64,000 bases of DNA. Source: Streptomyces capillispiralis (GTDB taxonomy: Bacteria > Actinomycetota > Actinomycetes > Streptomycetales > Streptomycetaceae). Within the stretch, counting starts at the first letter, position 1. Each line of letters starts with the position of its first letter. The stretch is from contig NZ_VIWV01000001.1 in NCBI RefSeq assembly GCF_007829875.1, forward strand, positions 3,938,501 through 4,002,500, written 5' to 3'. Positions 54,884 to 63,359 of the stretch are shown here, one piece after another. The notes beneath the pieces were generated by a model. It saw nothing but the letters and a program-made list of their open reading frames with translations, did not search any database and had not been told where the DNA came from. The position numbers and the translations under genes are program-made.

Positions 54884-56039
54884 TGTTGCCGCCTCCTGCT
54901 GTTGCCGGCGCTTCTCGCCCTGCCTGGCTTTCGTCGTCTGACTCGGTGTCGTCGGCCCCTGTGAGGGGAAGGACTCCGGGGACCAGTCTGACGCACCGCA
55001 CTGACAGTAGGTGCCCCTCGGGGTCAAGTCGTGCCGAGTGGCAGTCGGGGTCGAGACGCCGAGTTGTGCACAGGACCCGCTTCGAAACGAATTCCTCGCT
55101 CTCTCTAGTCGGGAGTAGTAGTAGGGCCTGTGGATACCGTGGATAACCTCGTTTGCCCAGCTCAGGCCGGTGATTTTGTCCACGGGCCCTGTGGGCGGAG
55201 GCAGTGGACAACCAGGTGTATCTGTGGAGAACGGAAAGTTCTGCACACCTCGTGCACAGGCAGGGGCGACTTCTCCCCAGCTCCGTCCCCAGCTTTGCGG
55301 CTCTTTCCCACAGCCCCCTTCGGCAACGTGATGTGACGCCTTTCACTCGCCCCGGTGAGGGAGCGCGTCGCGTTGCCGAACAGTGGACAGCCATGTGGAG
55401 AAGCGGGTGATCGCTGGGGACAACCGGCCCCAGCCTGTGGGAAGCCCGTGGACAACTTGATGCACAGGCTGTGGACCGGCTCGTTGTCCACAGCCTGTGG
55501 AGATCGTTTGTCCACGAATCCACAGCCGGTTGACCTGGCTTGATCGTTCCTCACCAGGCTGCCCTGTGGACAGGATCGGGACAACTTCGCGGTCCCCAGC
55601 ATGTGGACGCGAAAAAGTCGCCGAATCTGTGGAGGGAGGCCGTAACCCGACCCGGAAATCGAACAGCAGCGGGCGGCGGGGTGGACGGCGTGGTGGCCGG
55701 TGACGGTGCGGCGGCGGGTGACGAGGGGCGGCGAGAGCGCAGCAAGAGGGCGGAGAGAGGTCTCGGGCCGGGTGGGAGGCGCCGTGACGGAGCACGGTGC
55801 GCACAGTGGGCAGGGCGCGCTGGGCCCGTGGGCGGCAGGTGGCGGCCGTGGACGCCGCGCGAGGGCACCGCTGGGCCGCCGGCGGGCCGCGGGGAAGCCA
55901 GGAGACAGGCCGCGGAGCGGCAGGGCGGCTGGGGAGCCGTAGGGCGGCTGGCGGAGGCGACCGGGCGGGAGTACGAGGAAGGGCGCCTCCGGATCTGATC
56001 GCTCCGGAGGCGCCCTTCGACGCAGGGACCGGCGGGTCC
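54884..56039. other. oriC: Replication origin oriC (dnaA-dnaN intergenic region)
   Basis: This gene-free 1.16-kb region contains about 19 DnaA-box matches in two groups. The left group lies at 55064-55231 (TGTGGATAC 55129, CGTGGATAA 55138, TTGTCCACG 55176, AGTGGACAA 55203, TGTGGAGAA 55223). The right group lies at 55382-55636 (AGTGGACAG 55382, TGTGGAGAA 55394, CGTGGACAA 55447, TGTGGACCG 55470, TTGTCCACA 55484, TGTGGAGAT 55496, TTGTCCACG 55508, TGTGGACAG 55565, TGTGGACGC 55602, TGTGGAGGG 55628). A spacer without boxes at 55232-55381 separates them. CAGGCTGTGGAC/GTCCACAGCCTG (55465-55497) is a 12-bp inverted repeat that pairs two boxes. The stretch 55640-55975 has no boxes and no credible gene. 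Confidence 0.95.
55978..56018 (-). terminator. Terminator of dnaA
   Basis: A perfect 15-bp stem GAAGGGCGCCTCCGG (55978-55992) / CCGGAGGCGCCCTTC (56004-56018) with an 11-nt loop lies 22 bp past the dnaA stop and keeps dnaA transcription out of oriC. Confidence 0.85.
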
Positions 56040-58022
56040 TCAGCCGGCCTTGATGCGGTTGGTGAGCTCGGTGACCTGGTTGTAGATGGAGCGGCGCTCG
56101 GCCATCAGATTGCGGATCTTGCGATCCGCGTGCATGACCGTCGTGTGGTCGCGGCCGCCGAACAGCGCGCCGATCTTCGGCAGGGACAGGTCCGTCAGCT
56201 CCCGGCACAGGTACATGGCGATCTGCCGCGCGGTCACCAGCGCGCGCCCGCGTGAGGTGCCGCACAGATCCTCGACCGTGAGGCCGAAGTAGGCGGCGGT
56301 CGCGCTCATGATGGCCGTCGAGGTGATCTCCGGAGCCGAGTCGTCGCCCCCGGGCATCAGGTCCTTCAGGACGATCTCCGTCAGCCCCAGGTCCACCGGC
56401 TGCCGGTTGAGCGAGGCGAACGCCGTCACCCGGATCAGCGCGCCCTCCAGCTCACGGATGTTCCGCGAGATCCGGGACGCGATGAACTCCAGTACCTCCG
56501 GCGGTGCGTTGAGCTGTTCCTGCACCGCCTTCTTGCGCAGGATCGCGATGCGCGTCTCCAGCTCCGGCGGCTGGACGTCGGTGATCAGACCCCACTCGAA
56601 ACGGTTCCGCAGCCGGTCCTCCAGGGTGACCAGCTGCTTGGGCGGCCGGTCGCTGGACAGCACGATCTGCTTGTTGGCGTTGTGGAGCGTGTTGAAGGTG
56701 TGGAAGAACTCCTCCTGCGTCGACTCCTTGTCCGCCAGGAACTGGATGTCGTCGACGAGCAGGATGTCCATCTCGCGGTAGCGCTTGCGGAAGCTGTCGC
56801 CCTTGCCGTCGCGGATGGAGTTGATGAACTCGTTGGTGAACTCCTCCGAGCTCACGTACCGCACGCGGGTGCCCGGGTAGAGGCTCCGCGCGTAGTGCCC
56901 GATCGCGTGCAACAGGTGCGTCTTGCCGAGCCCCGACTCCCCGTAGATGAACAGCGGGTTGTACGCCTTCGCCGGCGCCTCGGCGACGGCGACCGCGGCC
57001 GCGTGGGCGAAGCGGTTGGACGCGCCGATGACGAAGGTGTCGAAGAGGTACTTCGGGTTCAGCCGCGCCGTCGGCTCACCGGGGCCGGTCGCCGGCGCGG
57101 GCTGGGCGGCCAGCGGGCCGGGCGCGCCGGTGGTGGGCAGGTTCGGGCCCACGGGACCGCCGCGGTGGACGTGGCCGGAACCGGACGGCGGCTCGGGCAG
57201 CTCGCGGCGCCTGGCGTCGCGCTGGTCGTAGTCGCCCCGAGGACTGTCGTAGTCGGAGCGCTGCTGGTCGTAGGACGGTCGGTCCATCGGCTGCGGGCGG
57301 TAGTCCTGCATGGGACCGCCGTAGCCGTCCTGGCCGCCGTACGCGTCCTGCGAGCCGTATCCGTCCTGCGACGGCGAGGCGTAGGGGTCCCGCTCCGGAA
57401 AACCGAGGCGCTGCTGCTGCCAGCCGTACTCGTCCTGGGCCGGCCGCGGCCAGGCGCCGGGCTCCGGGCGCTGGTACTCCGACGGGTAGGCGGGGCGGGC
57501 GGTGGGGAGCTGGTCGCCGGCCGGACCCGACTGCTGATCGGCACGGTGACGGCCGTAGCCGCCGTCGTACCCCTCGTACGCCTCGCGCTCCTGCCTGTCC
57601 TGCCTGTCCTGCCTGTCCTGCCTGTCCTGTCGTTCGTGCCGCTCGTGGTGGTCCGAGCGGCCGGGGCGGTCCTGGCGGACGGCCGGAAGCTCCGGCTCCT
57701 CGTAGCGCGGCTGGGCCCGGGGCACCGGCGGGGCCGCCGGCTCGCCGACGGTGTCGTCCACGGTGATCGCGATCCGGATCGGACGACCGCACTCCCGGCT
57801 CAGGCTCTCGCTGACGACGGGGGCCAGGCGGCCTTCGAGCACGCCCTTGGCGAACTCGTTCGGTACGGCGAGCAGGGCGGTGTCGGCGACCAGGGCCAGC
57901 GGCTGGCAGCGGCGGATCCAGTGCTCGTCCTTGCCCTCGACCCCCTGCCCGCGCCCCTCACCGAGAAGCTGCTCCAGTACGCGTGGCCACACTGCGGCAA
58001 GATCGGCAGGTACGTCAGCCAC
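56040..58022 (-). CDS. dnaA: Chromosomal replication initiator DnaA
   Basis: The 660-residue initiator has domain I (about 1-95, ending RPIRIAITVDD), a very long, Asp/Arg/Gly/Pro/Tyr-rich domain II (about 96-320, typical of Streptomyces), the AAA+ domain III (Walker A GESGLGKTHLLHAI, Walker B LLVDDIQFL, sensor LEDRLRNRFEWGL) and DNA-binding domain IV with GRDHTTVMHADRKI. Domain II includes an RQD repeat encoded by four 9-bp units (57591-57626). The start is GTG 58022, which gives the standard ADVPADLAAVWPRVLEQLLG N-terminus. A DnaA box lies in its promoter region, consistent with autoregulation. Confidence 0.98.
   Translation of the reverse strand: MADVPADLAAVWPRVLEQLLGEGRGQGVEGKDEHWIRRCQPLALVADTALLAVPNEFAKGVLEGRLAPVVSESLSRECGRPIRIAITVDDTVGEPAAPPVPRAQPRYEEPELPAVRQDRPGRSDHHERHERQDRQDRQDRQDRQEREAYEGYDGGYGRHRADQQSGPAGDQLPTARPAYPSEYQRPEPGAWPRPAQDEYGWQQQRLGFPERDPYASPSQDGYGSQDAYGGQDGYGGPMQDYRPQPMDRPSYDQQRSDYDSPRGDYDQRDARRRELPEPPSGSGHVHRGGPVGPNLPTTGAPGPLAAQPAPATGPGEPTARLNPKYLFDTFVIGASNRFAHAAAVAVAEAPAKAYNPLFIYGESGLGKTHLLHAIGHYARSLYPGTRVRYVSSEEFTNEFINSIRDGKGDSFRKRYREMDILLVDDIQFLADKESTQEEFFHTFNTLHNANKQIVLSSDRPPKQLVTLEDRLRNRFEWGLITDVQPPELETRIAILRKKAVQEQLNAPPEVLEFIASRISRNIRELEGALIRVTAFASLNRQPVDLGLTEIVLKDLMPGGDDSAPEITSTAIMSATAAYFGLTVEDLCGTSRGRALVTARQIAMYLCRELTDLSLPKIGALFGGRDHTTVMHADRKIRNLMAERRSIYNQVTELTNRIKAG
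57591..57626 (-). repeat. 9-bp tandem repeat inside dnaA domain II
   Basis: Four copies of CTGCCTGTC on the plus strand encode a repeated D-R-Q tripeptide in the DnaA linker. Changes in copy number would stay in frame. Confidence 0.9.
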
Positions 58023-58397
58023 AGGGCACGCTCTCTCACAGGTCCCTCGATCGTGTGATGCGAGGGAGGGATCGGGATGTAAATCGGGTGGTGGAGGGTC
58101 AAGGGAACGAATCGGAGTCCAGTCACGGTAGTCAGGGCGGCCGGTACGGTTCAAGTTGTTGTCCCCAGCCTGTGGACAAGTGTCTCCCGGCGACCGCTGG
58201 TTTGACCGAATGGCGCAGCCGCGCGTACCGTAACCAGGTCGAGTTGTCGATGGCTGCTGCCGCCTGCCTCCGATGGGCACAGATCGCGCAAGGTGATCGG
58301 TCAGCGGTGCACTGGGGCGTAACGCGAGCTACTCGTGGGCGCACGGTGACAGCCAGGACGGCACCCCGCAAACACCGATTTCTTCTGGAGCCCCCGA
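58023..58397. promoter_or_regulatory. dnaA-rpmH divergent promoter region
   Basis: 375 bp without a gene. TTGTCCCCA (58159-58167) and TGTGGACAA (58171-58179) form a pair of opposed DnaA boxes about 140 bp before dnaA, fit for autorepression. A possible rpmH promoter is TTGACC (58202-58207), 18 bp, then TACCGT (58226-58231). Confidence 0.55.
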
Positions 58398-58535
58398 GTG
58401 AGCAAGCGCACCTTCCAGCCGAACAACCGTCGTCGCGCCAAGACCCACGGCTTCCGGCTGCGTATGCGCACCCGTGCCGGCCGCGCGATTCTCGCGTCCC
58501 GCCGTAGCAAGGGTCGCGCCCGTCTGTCCGCCTGA
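58398..58535 (+). CDS. rpmH: 50S ribosomal protein L34
   Basis: The 45-residue basic product starts SKRTFQPNNRRRAKTHGFRL and ends SKGRARLSA, the full L34 pattern. The start is GTG 58398 with TGGAG upstream. It is divergent from dnaA and precedes rnpA, as in almost all bacteria. Confidence 0.98.
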   Translation: MSKRTFQPNNRRRAKTHGFRLRMRTRAGRAILASRRSKGRARLSA

Positions 58536-58556
58536 TCCCGGTCAGGTCATGACGTC

Positions 58557-58928
58557 GTGCTGCCCACCGAGAACCGGCTGAGGCGGCGCGAGGACTTCGC
58601 GACCGCGGTACGACGAGGGCGCCGGGCCGGGCGCCAGCATCTCGTCGTACACCTTCGTAGCGGTGCCACGGACCCGCATGCGCCTGGGGAGAGCGCTCCC
58701 CCGACGCGTGCGGGTTTCGTCGTGAGCAAGGCCGTGGGAGGCGCGGTGGTGCGCAACAAGGTGAAGCGCAGGCTTCGCCATCTGATGCGCGAGCGAGTCG
58801 ACCTGCTGCCCCCCGGTAGCCTGGTAGTCGTACGAGCGCTGCCCGGAGCGGGCGACGCCGACCATGCACAGCTGGCCCAAGACCTGGACGCCGCCCTGCA
58901 GCGGCTACTGGGAGGGGGCGCGCGATGA
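58557..58928 (+). CDS. rnpA: Ribonuclease P protein component
   Basis: The 123-residue basic protein assists the RNase P RNA in 5'-maturation of tRNA. LPTENRLRRREDFATAVRRGRR at the start and the RNR motif region RNKVKRRLRHLMRER are diagnostic. GTG 58557 is the start, 21 bp after rpmH. The yidD ATG overlaps its stop. Confidence 0.97.
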   Translation: MLPTENRLRRREDFATAVRRGRRAGRQHLVVHLRSGATDPHAPGESAPPTRAGFVVSKAVGGAVVRNKVKRRLRHLMRERVDLLPPGSLVVVRALPGAGDADHAQLAQDLDAALQRLLGGGAR

Positions 58929-59299
58929 AGTACCCGCTGCTGGCTCTGATCAAGCTCTACCAGTGGACGATCAGTCCACTGCTGGGGCCGGTGTGCAAGT
59001 ACTACCCGTCGTGTTCCCACTACGGCTACACGGCCATCGACCGGCACGGTGCCGTCAAGGGCACAGCACTCACGGCCTGGCGCATCCTGCGGTGCAATCC
59101 GTGGTCGCTGGGCGGTGTGGACCATGTCCCGCCGCGTAAGCGTCCCCGGTGGCACGAAATGCTGCGCAACGCCTGGCGTGCACGCAAGGGCGGGACCTCC
59201 GCCGCCGAACCGGCCACCGAAGGACAGACTTCTCCCACAAGTCCGACGAGTCCTTCGAGCCCGGCCGCAGAGACCTCGTCCCATGCCCAAGGAGCATGA
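58925..59299 (+). CDS. yidD: Membrane protein insertion efficiency factor YidD
   Basis: The 124-residue product carries the YidD motif set: LIKLYQWTISPLLGPVCKYYPSCSHYGYTAI, split by the conserved cysteines, and RILRCNPWSLGGVDHVP. It assists YidC and lies between rnpA and yidC. The last 45 residues are an unconserved Ser/Pro/Thr-rich tail. Overlaps rnpA by 4 bp (ATGA). Confidence 0.94.
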   Translation: MKYPLLALIKLYQWTISPLLGPVCKYYPSCSHYGYTAIDRHGAVKGTALTAWRILRCNPWSLGGVDHVPPRKRPRWHEMLRNAWRARKGGTSAAEPATEGQTSPTSPTSPSSPAAETSSHAQGA

Positions 59300-59302
59300 T
59301 TA

Positions 59303-60580
59303 GTGGACACGATTGCCAGCCTCTTCAGCTTCATCACGACACCTGTGTCCTGGGTCATCGTCCAGTTCCACAGCGTGTACGGCGCCCTCTTCGGCCCTGA
59401 CACCGGATGGGCCTGGGGCCTGTCCATCGTGTCCCTGGTGATCCTGATCCGTATCTGCCTGATCCCGCTCTTCGTGAAGCAGATCAAGGCGACGCGCGCG
59501 ATGCAGACGCTCCAGCCGGAGATGAAGAAGATCCAGGAGCGCTACAAGAACGACCGGCAGCGCCAGTCCGAAGAGATGATGAAGCTGTACAAGGAGACGG
59601 GCACCAACCCGCTCTCCTCGTGCCTTCCCATCCTGGCGCAGTCGCCGTTCTTCTTCGCCCTGTACCACGTGCTCAACAGCATCGCGTCGAACGACACCGT
59701 CGGTGTGATCAACGACCGGCTGCTGGAGAGCGCCCAGAAGGCGCACATCTTCGGTGCCCCGCTCGCCGCGAAGTTCACGGACAGCTCGGACAAGCTCGAG
59801 GCGCTCAACTCCTCGCTGACCGATGTCCGCATCGTCACGGCGATCATGATCGTCCTGATGTCGCTGTCGCAGTTCTACACGCAGCGCCAGCTGATGACGA
59901 AGAACGTCGACACCACGGTGAAGACGCCGTTCATGCAGCAGCAGAAGATGCTGATGTACGTCTTCCCCGTCATCTTCGCCGTGTTCGGCATCAACTTCCC
60001 GGTCGGTGTCCTCGTCTACTGGCTGACCACCAACGTGTGGACCATGGGCCAGCAGATGTACGTCATCCACAACAACCCCACGCCGGGTTCCAAGGCCCAG
60101 GCCGCCTACCTGGAGCGCCTGTCCAAGCACGTCACCCGCCACGGCAGGACCCGCAACCGCCGTGAGCGCGCCATCGTCAAGGCGATCGTCGCGAAGGGCC
60201 GCGACCGCAACGAGTACGAGCGCAAGTTCATCAACGGCCTGAACAAGGCGGGACTCGCGGCTCAGACCGACGGCATGGTGATCAAGAGCGAGGGCACCGC
60301 CGCCGCGCAGGCCGAGGACGGCACGCCGGCCACCACCGCGGCCTCGGGCCCCAGGCGGCAGCAGCCCAAGCGGCAGAGCAAGTCCCAGCGCCAGTCCGGA
60401 ACGGCCAAGGCGGCCGGGGAGCCGACCTCGCTGACCAAGTCCGACGAGCCCCAGGACGACACCAAGCCCGCTGCCGCTGCCAAGAAGGGCAACGCCAAGC
60501 CCGCCGGCAGCACGCGCAGCAAGGCCCAGTCCGGACAGCGCAAGGGCCCGCAGCGGCCCAAGTCCCCGTCCAAGAAGTAA
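59303..60580 (+). CDS. yidC: Membrane protein insertase YidC/Oxa1
   Basis: The 425-residue insertase has five hydrophobic segments in the conserved core. These include WAWGLSIVSLVILIRICLIPLF with the conserved arginine, NPLSSCLPILAQSPFFFALYHVL, and LMYVFPVIFAVFGINFPVGVLVYWLTTN. A long Lys/Gln/Ala-rich cytoplasmic tail follows (about 300-425), typical of actinobacterial YidC, where it contacts the ribosome. It integrates small membrane proteins alone or with SecYEG. The start is GTG 59303, 3 bp after yidD. Confidence 0.96.
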   Translation: MDTIASLFSFITTPVSWVIVQFHSVYGALFGPDTGWAWGLSIVSLVILIRICLIPLFVKQIKATRAMQTLQPEMKKIQERYKNDRQRQSEEMMKLYKETGTNPLSSCLPILAQSPFFFALYHVLNSIASNDTVGVINDRLLESAQKAHIFGAPLAAKFTDSSDKLEALNSSLTDVRIVTAIMIVLMSLSQFYTQRQLMTKNVDTTVKTPFMQQQKMLMYVFPVIFAVFGINFPVGVLVYWLTTNVWTMGQQMYVIHNNPTPGSKAQAAYLERLSKHVTRHGRTRNRRERAIVKAIVAKGRDRNEYERKFINGLNKAGLAAQTDGMVIKSEGTAAAQAEDGTPATTAASGPRRQQPKRQSKSQRQSGTAKAAGEPTSLTKSDEPQDDTKPAAAAKKGNAKPAGSTRSKAQSGQRKGPQRPKSPSKK

Positions 60581-60595
60581 GAAGGAGTCCATCCC

Positions 60596-61108
60596 GTGAC
60601 GGAAGGCACCACCGCCGCCGCTGCCGAGGGCGCAGACACCCTGACCCGCCTGGAGCAGGAGGGCGAGATCGCGGCGGACTATCTGGAGGGTCTGCTCGAC
60701 ATCGCCGACCTCGACGGTGACATCGACATGGACGTCGAGGCCGACCGCGCCTCCGTCTCGATCATCAGCGACGCGGGCAGCCGTGATCTTGAGAAGCTGG
60801 TCGGTCGTGACGGTGAGGTGCTGGAGGCGCTCCAGGAGCTCACAAGGCTGGCCGTGCACCGGGAGACCGGGGACCGCAGTCGGCTGATGCTCGACATCGC
60901 CGAATACCGCGCCAAGAAGCGGACCGAGCTCTCGGAGCTGGGTGCGAAGGCCGCGGCCGAGGCCAAGAGCAGCGGCAAGCCCGTGAACCTCGACCCGATG
61001 ACGCCGTTCGAGCGCAAGGTCGTGCACGACGCGGTCAAGGCAGCCGGCCTGCGCAGCGAGTCCGAGGGCGAGGAGCCGCAGCGCTTCGTCGTCGTGCTTC
61101 CCGCCTGA
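60596..61108 (+). CDS. khpB: RNA-binding KH/R3H protein KhpB (Jag)
   Basis: The 170-residue product has a KH-like domain (LVGRDGEVLEALQELTRLA, about 63-81) and a C-terminal R3H domain (DPMTPFERKVVHDAVKAAGLRSES, about 131-155, with Arg and His spaced as required). KhpB with KhpA binds small RNAs and mRNAs and affects cell shape. It follows yidC by 15 bp with GAAGGAG upstream of GTG 60596. Confidence 0.93.
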   Translation: MTEGTTAAAAEGADTLTRLEQEGEIAADYLEGLLDIADLDGDIDMDVEADRASVSIISDAGSRDLEKLVGRDGEVLEALQELTRLAVHRETGDRSRLMLDIAEYRAKKRTELSELGAKAAAEAKSSGKPVNLDPMTPFERKVVHDAVKAAGLRSESEGEEPQRFVVVLPA

Positions 61109-61228
61109 TCGGCTCCACGTTCCACCGGCCCCGTCTGTTGAGCAGGCGGGGCCGAACTTTGTCAGCCTGGTAGTTCTGGTTCTGGTGTCGGCGCTCCGAG
61201 TCGGCACGGTACGGAAGGACGGTCCCCC

Positions 61229-61948
61229 GTGACGGAGGCAGCGGAGCTTCCCCCCGCGCCCGAGCAGGCACGTGAGGTGTTCGGTGAGCGTTTCACGGAC
61301 GCGGTCCGATACGCCGAGCTGCTCGCCGAGGCGGGTGTGCAGCGCGGCCTGATCGGTCCGCGCGAGGTGCCCCGCCTGTGGGAGCGGCATCTGCTGAACT
61401 GCGCGGTGCTCTCCGAGGTCGTGCCTGAGGGCGTGACGGTGTGCGATGTCGGCTCGGGTGCGGGGCTGCCGGGCATCCCCCTGGCGCTGGTCCGCGAAGA
61501 CATCAAGATCACACTGTTGGAACCGCTGCTGCGGCGCACCACCTTCCTGACCGAGGTGGTGGAGTTGCTCGGCCTGGACCACGTCACGGTCGTGCGTGGC
61601 CGGGCCGAGGAGGTCATGGGGAAGCTGCCTCCCGTGCATGTGGTGACGGCACGCGCCGTGGCGCCGCTGGACCGTCTTGCCACGTGGGGCATCCCCCTCC
61701 TGCGGCCGTACGGCGAGATGCTCGCACTCAAGGGCGACACCGCGGAGGAGGAGCTGAAGAGCGCAGCCACGGCGTTGAGCAAGCTCGGTGCCGTGGCCAC
61801 GTCCATCGTGCACGTGGGCGATGGTGTCGTGGACCCGATGTCCACGGTCGTGCGCGTCGAGGTCGGGGAGAGCCCGGGGGGTGTGCGGTTCGCTGCCAAG
61901 CGTGCGAAGGCCGCGCGTACGGGACGGGCTCGACGCCGACGCGGATAG
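61229..61948 (+). CDS. rsmG: 16S rRNA (guanine-N7) methyltransferase RsmG (GidB)
   Basis: The 239-residue S-adenosylmethionine enzyme modifies G527 of 16S rRNA (E. coli numbering). It shows CDVGSGAGLPGIPLAL (about 72-87), LLEPLLRRTTFL and RAVAPLDRLATW. Loss gives low-level streptomycin resistance in Streptomyces. The basic C-terminal tail (KRAKAARTGRARRRRG) is typical of actinobacteria. GTG 61229 is the start. It lies upstream of parA. Confidence 0.96.
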   Translation: MTEAAELPPAPEQAREVFGERFTDAVRYAELLAEAGVQRGLIGPREVPRLWERHLLNCAVLSEVVPEGVTVCDVGSGAGLPGIPLALVREDIKITLLEPLLRRTTFLTEVVELLGLDHVTVVRGRAEEVMGKLPPVHVVTARAVAPLDRLATWGIPLLRPYGEMLALKGDTAEEELKSAATALSKLGAVATSIVHVGDGVVDPMSTVVRVEVGESPGGVRFAAKRAKAARTGRARRRRG

Positions 61949-62282
61949 GCGACCGGTGCCGCTCAGCGTGCGCGGGCCGCAGGGCCCGCGCTGAGGATCG
62001 GACGTACTCCACACAAGCTGCCAAACCTATGCATGTCGGAGTGTCGCGGCAGCGCCGCCTCGGCTGCTGTGCATCGTGTTTCACGTGAAACGTCGCTCAC
62101 TGCTGCACGGCATCATCAGTCGGGGCCGCGCTGCGGCCGAACCCCGTGACCGCAAGCCTCTCGGTTCGCTCGGAGGAGGTCCTCCTCATGAGACACCGAC
62201 CTCCGCTGGGGGTACGGAGTTGTCCACAGAGGTGGATTTCTCCACAGAACGTCAGGCCTCACTGGTTCACGACCCCGAAGGC
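61949..62282. promoter_or_regulatory. parAB promoter region
   Basis: The 334-bp gap contains a parS site (62077-62092), a DnaA box TTGTCCACA (62220-62228) with TTCTCCACA 19 bp away (62239-62247), and the promoter(s) for parAB. An open frame in phase with parA runs through it from the parS site, so the start of ParA is uncertain. Confidence 0.6.
62077..62092. other. parS site upstream of parA
   Basis: TGTTTCACGTGAAACG matches consensus at 15 of 16 positions. It lies 191 bp before the chosen parA start. Confidence 0.9.
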
Positions 62283-63359
62283 ATGGGAGGCTCTGTTCAT
62301 TGCGAGCCTGAAGTCGAGGAGAGTGAATCCTTGCGGTCCGACGCCAACATCGCGGGACCGATGACCGATCCGGTCCCCGGTCCCCGTACCGAATCGATGG
62401 GGGCGGATGTTTCACGTGAAACACCGCCTCCGATGGACGACACTCCCATCGGTCGTGCTGCCCAACTGGCGGTGGAGGCTCTGGGTCGTGCCGGTGAGGG
62501 CCTGCCGAGGCCGGATCAGACCCGCGTCATCGTGGTCGCCAACCAGAAGGGAGGCGTGGGCAAGACGACGACCACCGTCAACCTTGCCGCGTCCCTCGCT
62601 CTGCACGGCGCCCGTGTCCTGGTGATCGACCTCGACCCTCAGGGCAATGCGTCCACGGCCCTGGGGATCGACCATCATGCCGAAGTGCCCTCCATCTATG
62701 ACGTGTTGGTGGAGAGCAGGCCGCTCGCCGAGGTGGTTCAGCCGGTCCCGGACGTCGAGGGGCTCTTCTGTGCACCCGCCACGATCGATCTCGCCGGTGC
62801 GGAGATCGAGCTGGTGTCACTGGTGGCGCGAGAGAGCCGGCTGCAGCGGGCGATCCAGGCCTACGAGCAGCCGCTGGACTACATCCTCATCGACTGCCCG
62901 CCTTCGCTGGGCCTGCTGACGGTCAACGCCTTGGTGGCCGGCCAGGAGGTCCTGATCCCGATCCAGTGCGAGTACTACGCGCTGGAAGGTCTGGGGCAGC
63001 TCCTGCGTAACGTCGACCTGGTGCGGGGACATCTGAATCCGTCCCTGCATGTCTCGACGATCCTGCTCACCATGTACGACGGCCGGACGCGGCTCGCGTC
63101 GCAGGTCGCGGACGAGGTGCGCACCCACTTCGGTGACGAGGTGCTCCGGACGAGCATTCCCCGCTCGGTCCGTATCTCGGAGGCGCCGAGCTATGGGCAG
63201 ACGGTACTGACTTACGATCCTGGATCGAGCGGTGCCCTCTCCTATCTTGAGGCGGCACGAGAGATCGCGCTCAGAGGTGTCGGCGTCAGCTATGACGCAT
63301 CGCAGGCACACCTCGGCGCACAGCAGAATGAACCGAACATGGTGGAGGGCGTTCAGTGA
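62283..63359 (+). CDS. parA: Chromosome partition ATPase ParA
   Basis: This Walker-type ATPase binds DNA nonspecifically and moves ParB-origin complexes. From ATG 62283 the product is 358 residues. An unstructured N-terminal extension of about 75 residues is followed by the P-loop NQKGGVGKTTTTVNLA, DLDPQGNASTALGI, DCPPSLGLLTVNAL and an EYYALEGLGQLL segment. The start resembles that of S. coelicolor ParA (MGGSVH). Alternatives are ATGs further in; a frame extending back to 62076 begins in a parS site and is unlikely. A perfect parS lies inside the gene (62408-62423), where it encodes VSRET. Confidence 0.93.
   Translation: MGGSVHCEPEVEESESLRSDANIAGPMTDPVPGPRTESMGADVSRETPPPMDDTPIGRAAQLAVEALGRAGEGLPRPDQTRVIVVANQKGGVGKTTTTVNLAASLALHGARVLVIDLDPQGNASTALGIDHHAEVPSIYDVLVESRPLAEVVQPVPDVEGLFCAPATIDLAGAEIELVSLVARESRLQRAIQAYEQPLDYILIDCPPSLGLLTVNALVAGQEVLIPIQCEYYALEGLGQLLRNVDLVRGHLNPSLHVSTILLTMYDGRTRLASQVADEVRTHFGDEVLRTSIPRSVRISEAPSYGQTVLTYDPGSSGALSYLEAAREIALRGVGVSYDASQAHLGAQQNEPNMVEGVQ
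62408..62423. other. parS site inside parA
   Basis: Exact TGTTTCACGTGAAACA in the coding region for the disordered ParA N-terminus. Confidence 0.97.

Noticed and set aside
55640..55975. Possible small gene between the DnaA boxes and the dnaA terminator
   Set aside because: Several frames are open, but all are Arg/Gly-rich, have no ribosome site and lie in the origin region.
57591..57626. Repeat in dnaA as evidence of a mobile element
   Set aside because: It is a short in-frame microsatellite within a normally variable linker; no flanking repeats or transposase.
62076..62282. N-terminal extension of ParA starting with GTG in the parS site
   Set aside because: The first codons would be encoded by parS itself, the sequence is not protein-like until about MGGSVH, and it lacks a ribosome site. 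Kept as upstream region.
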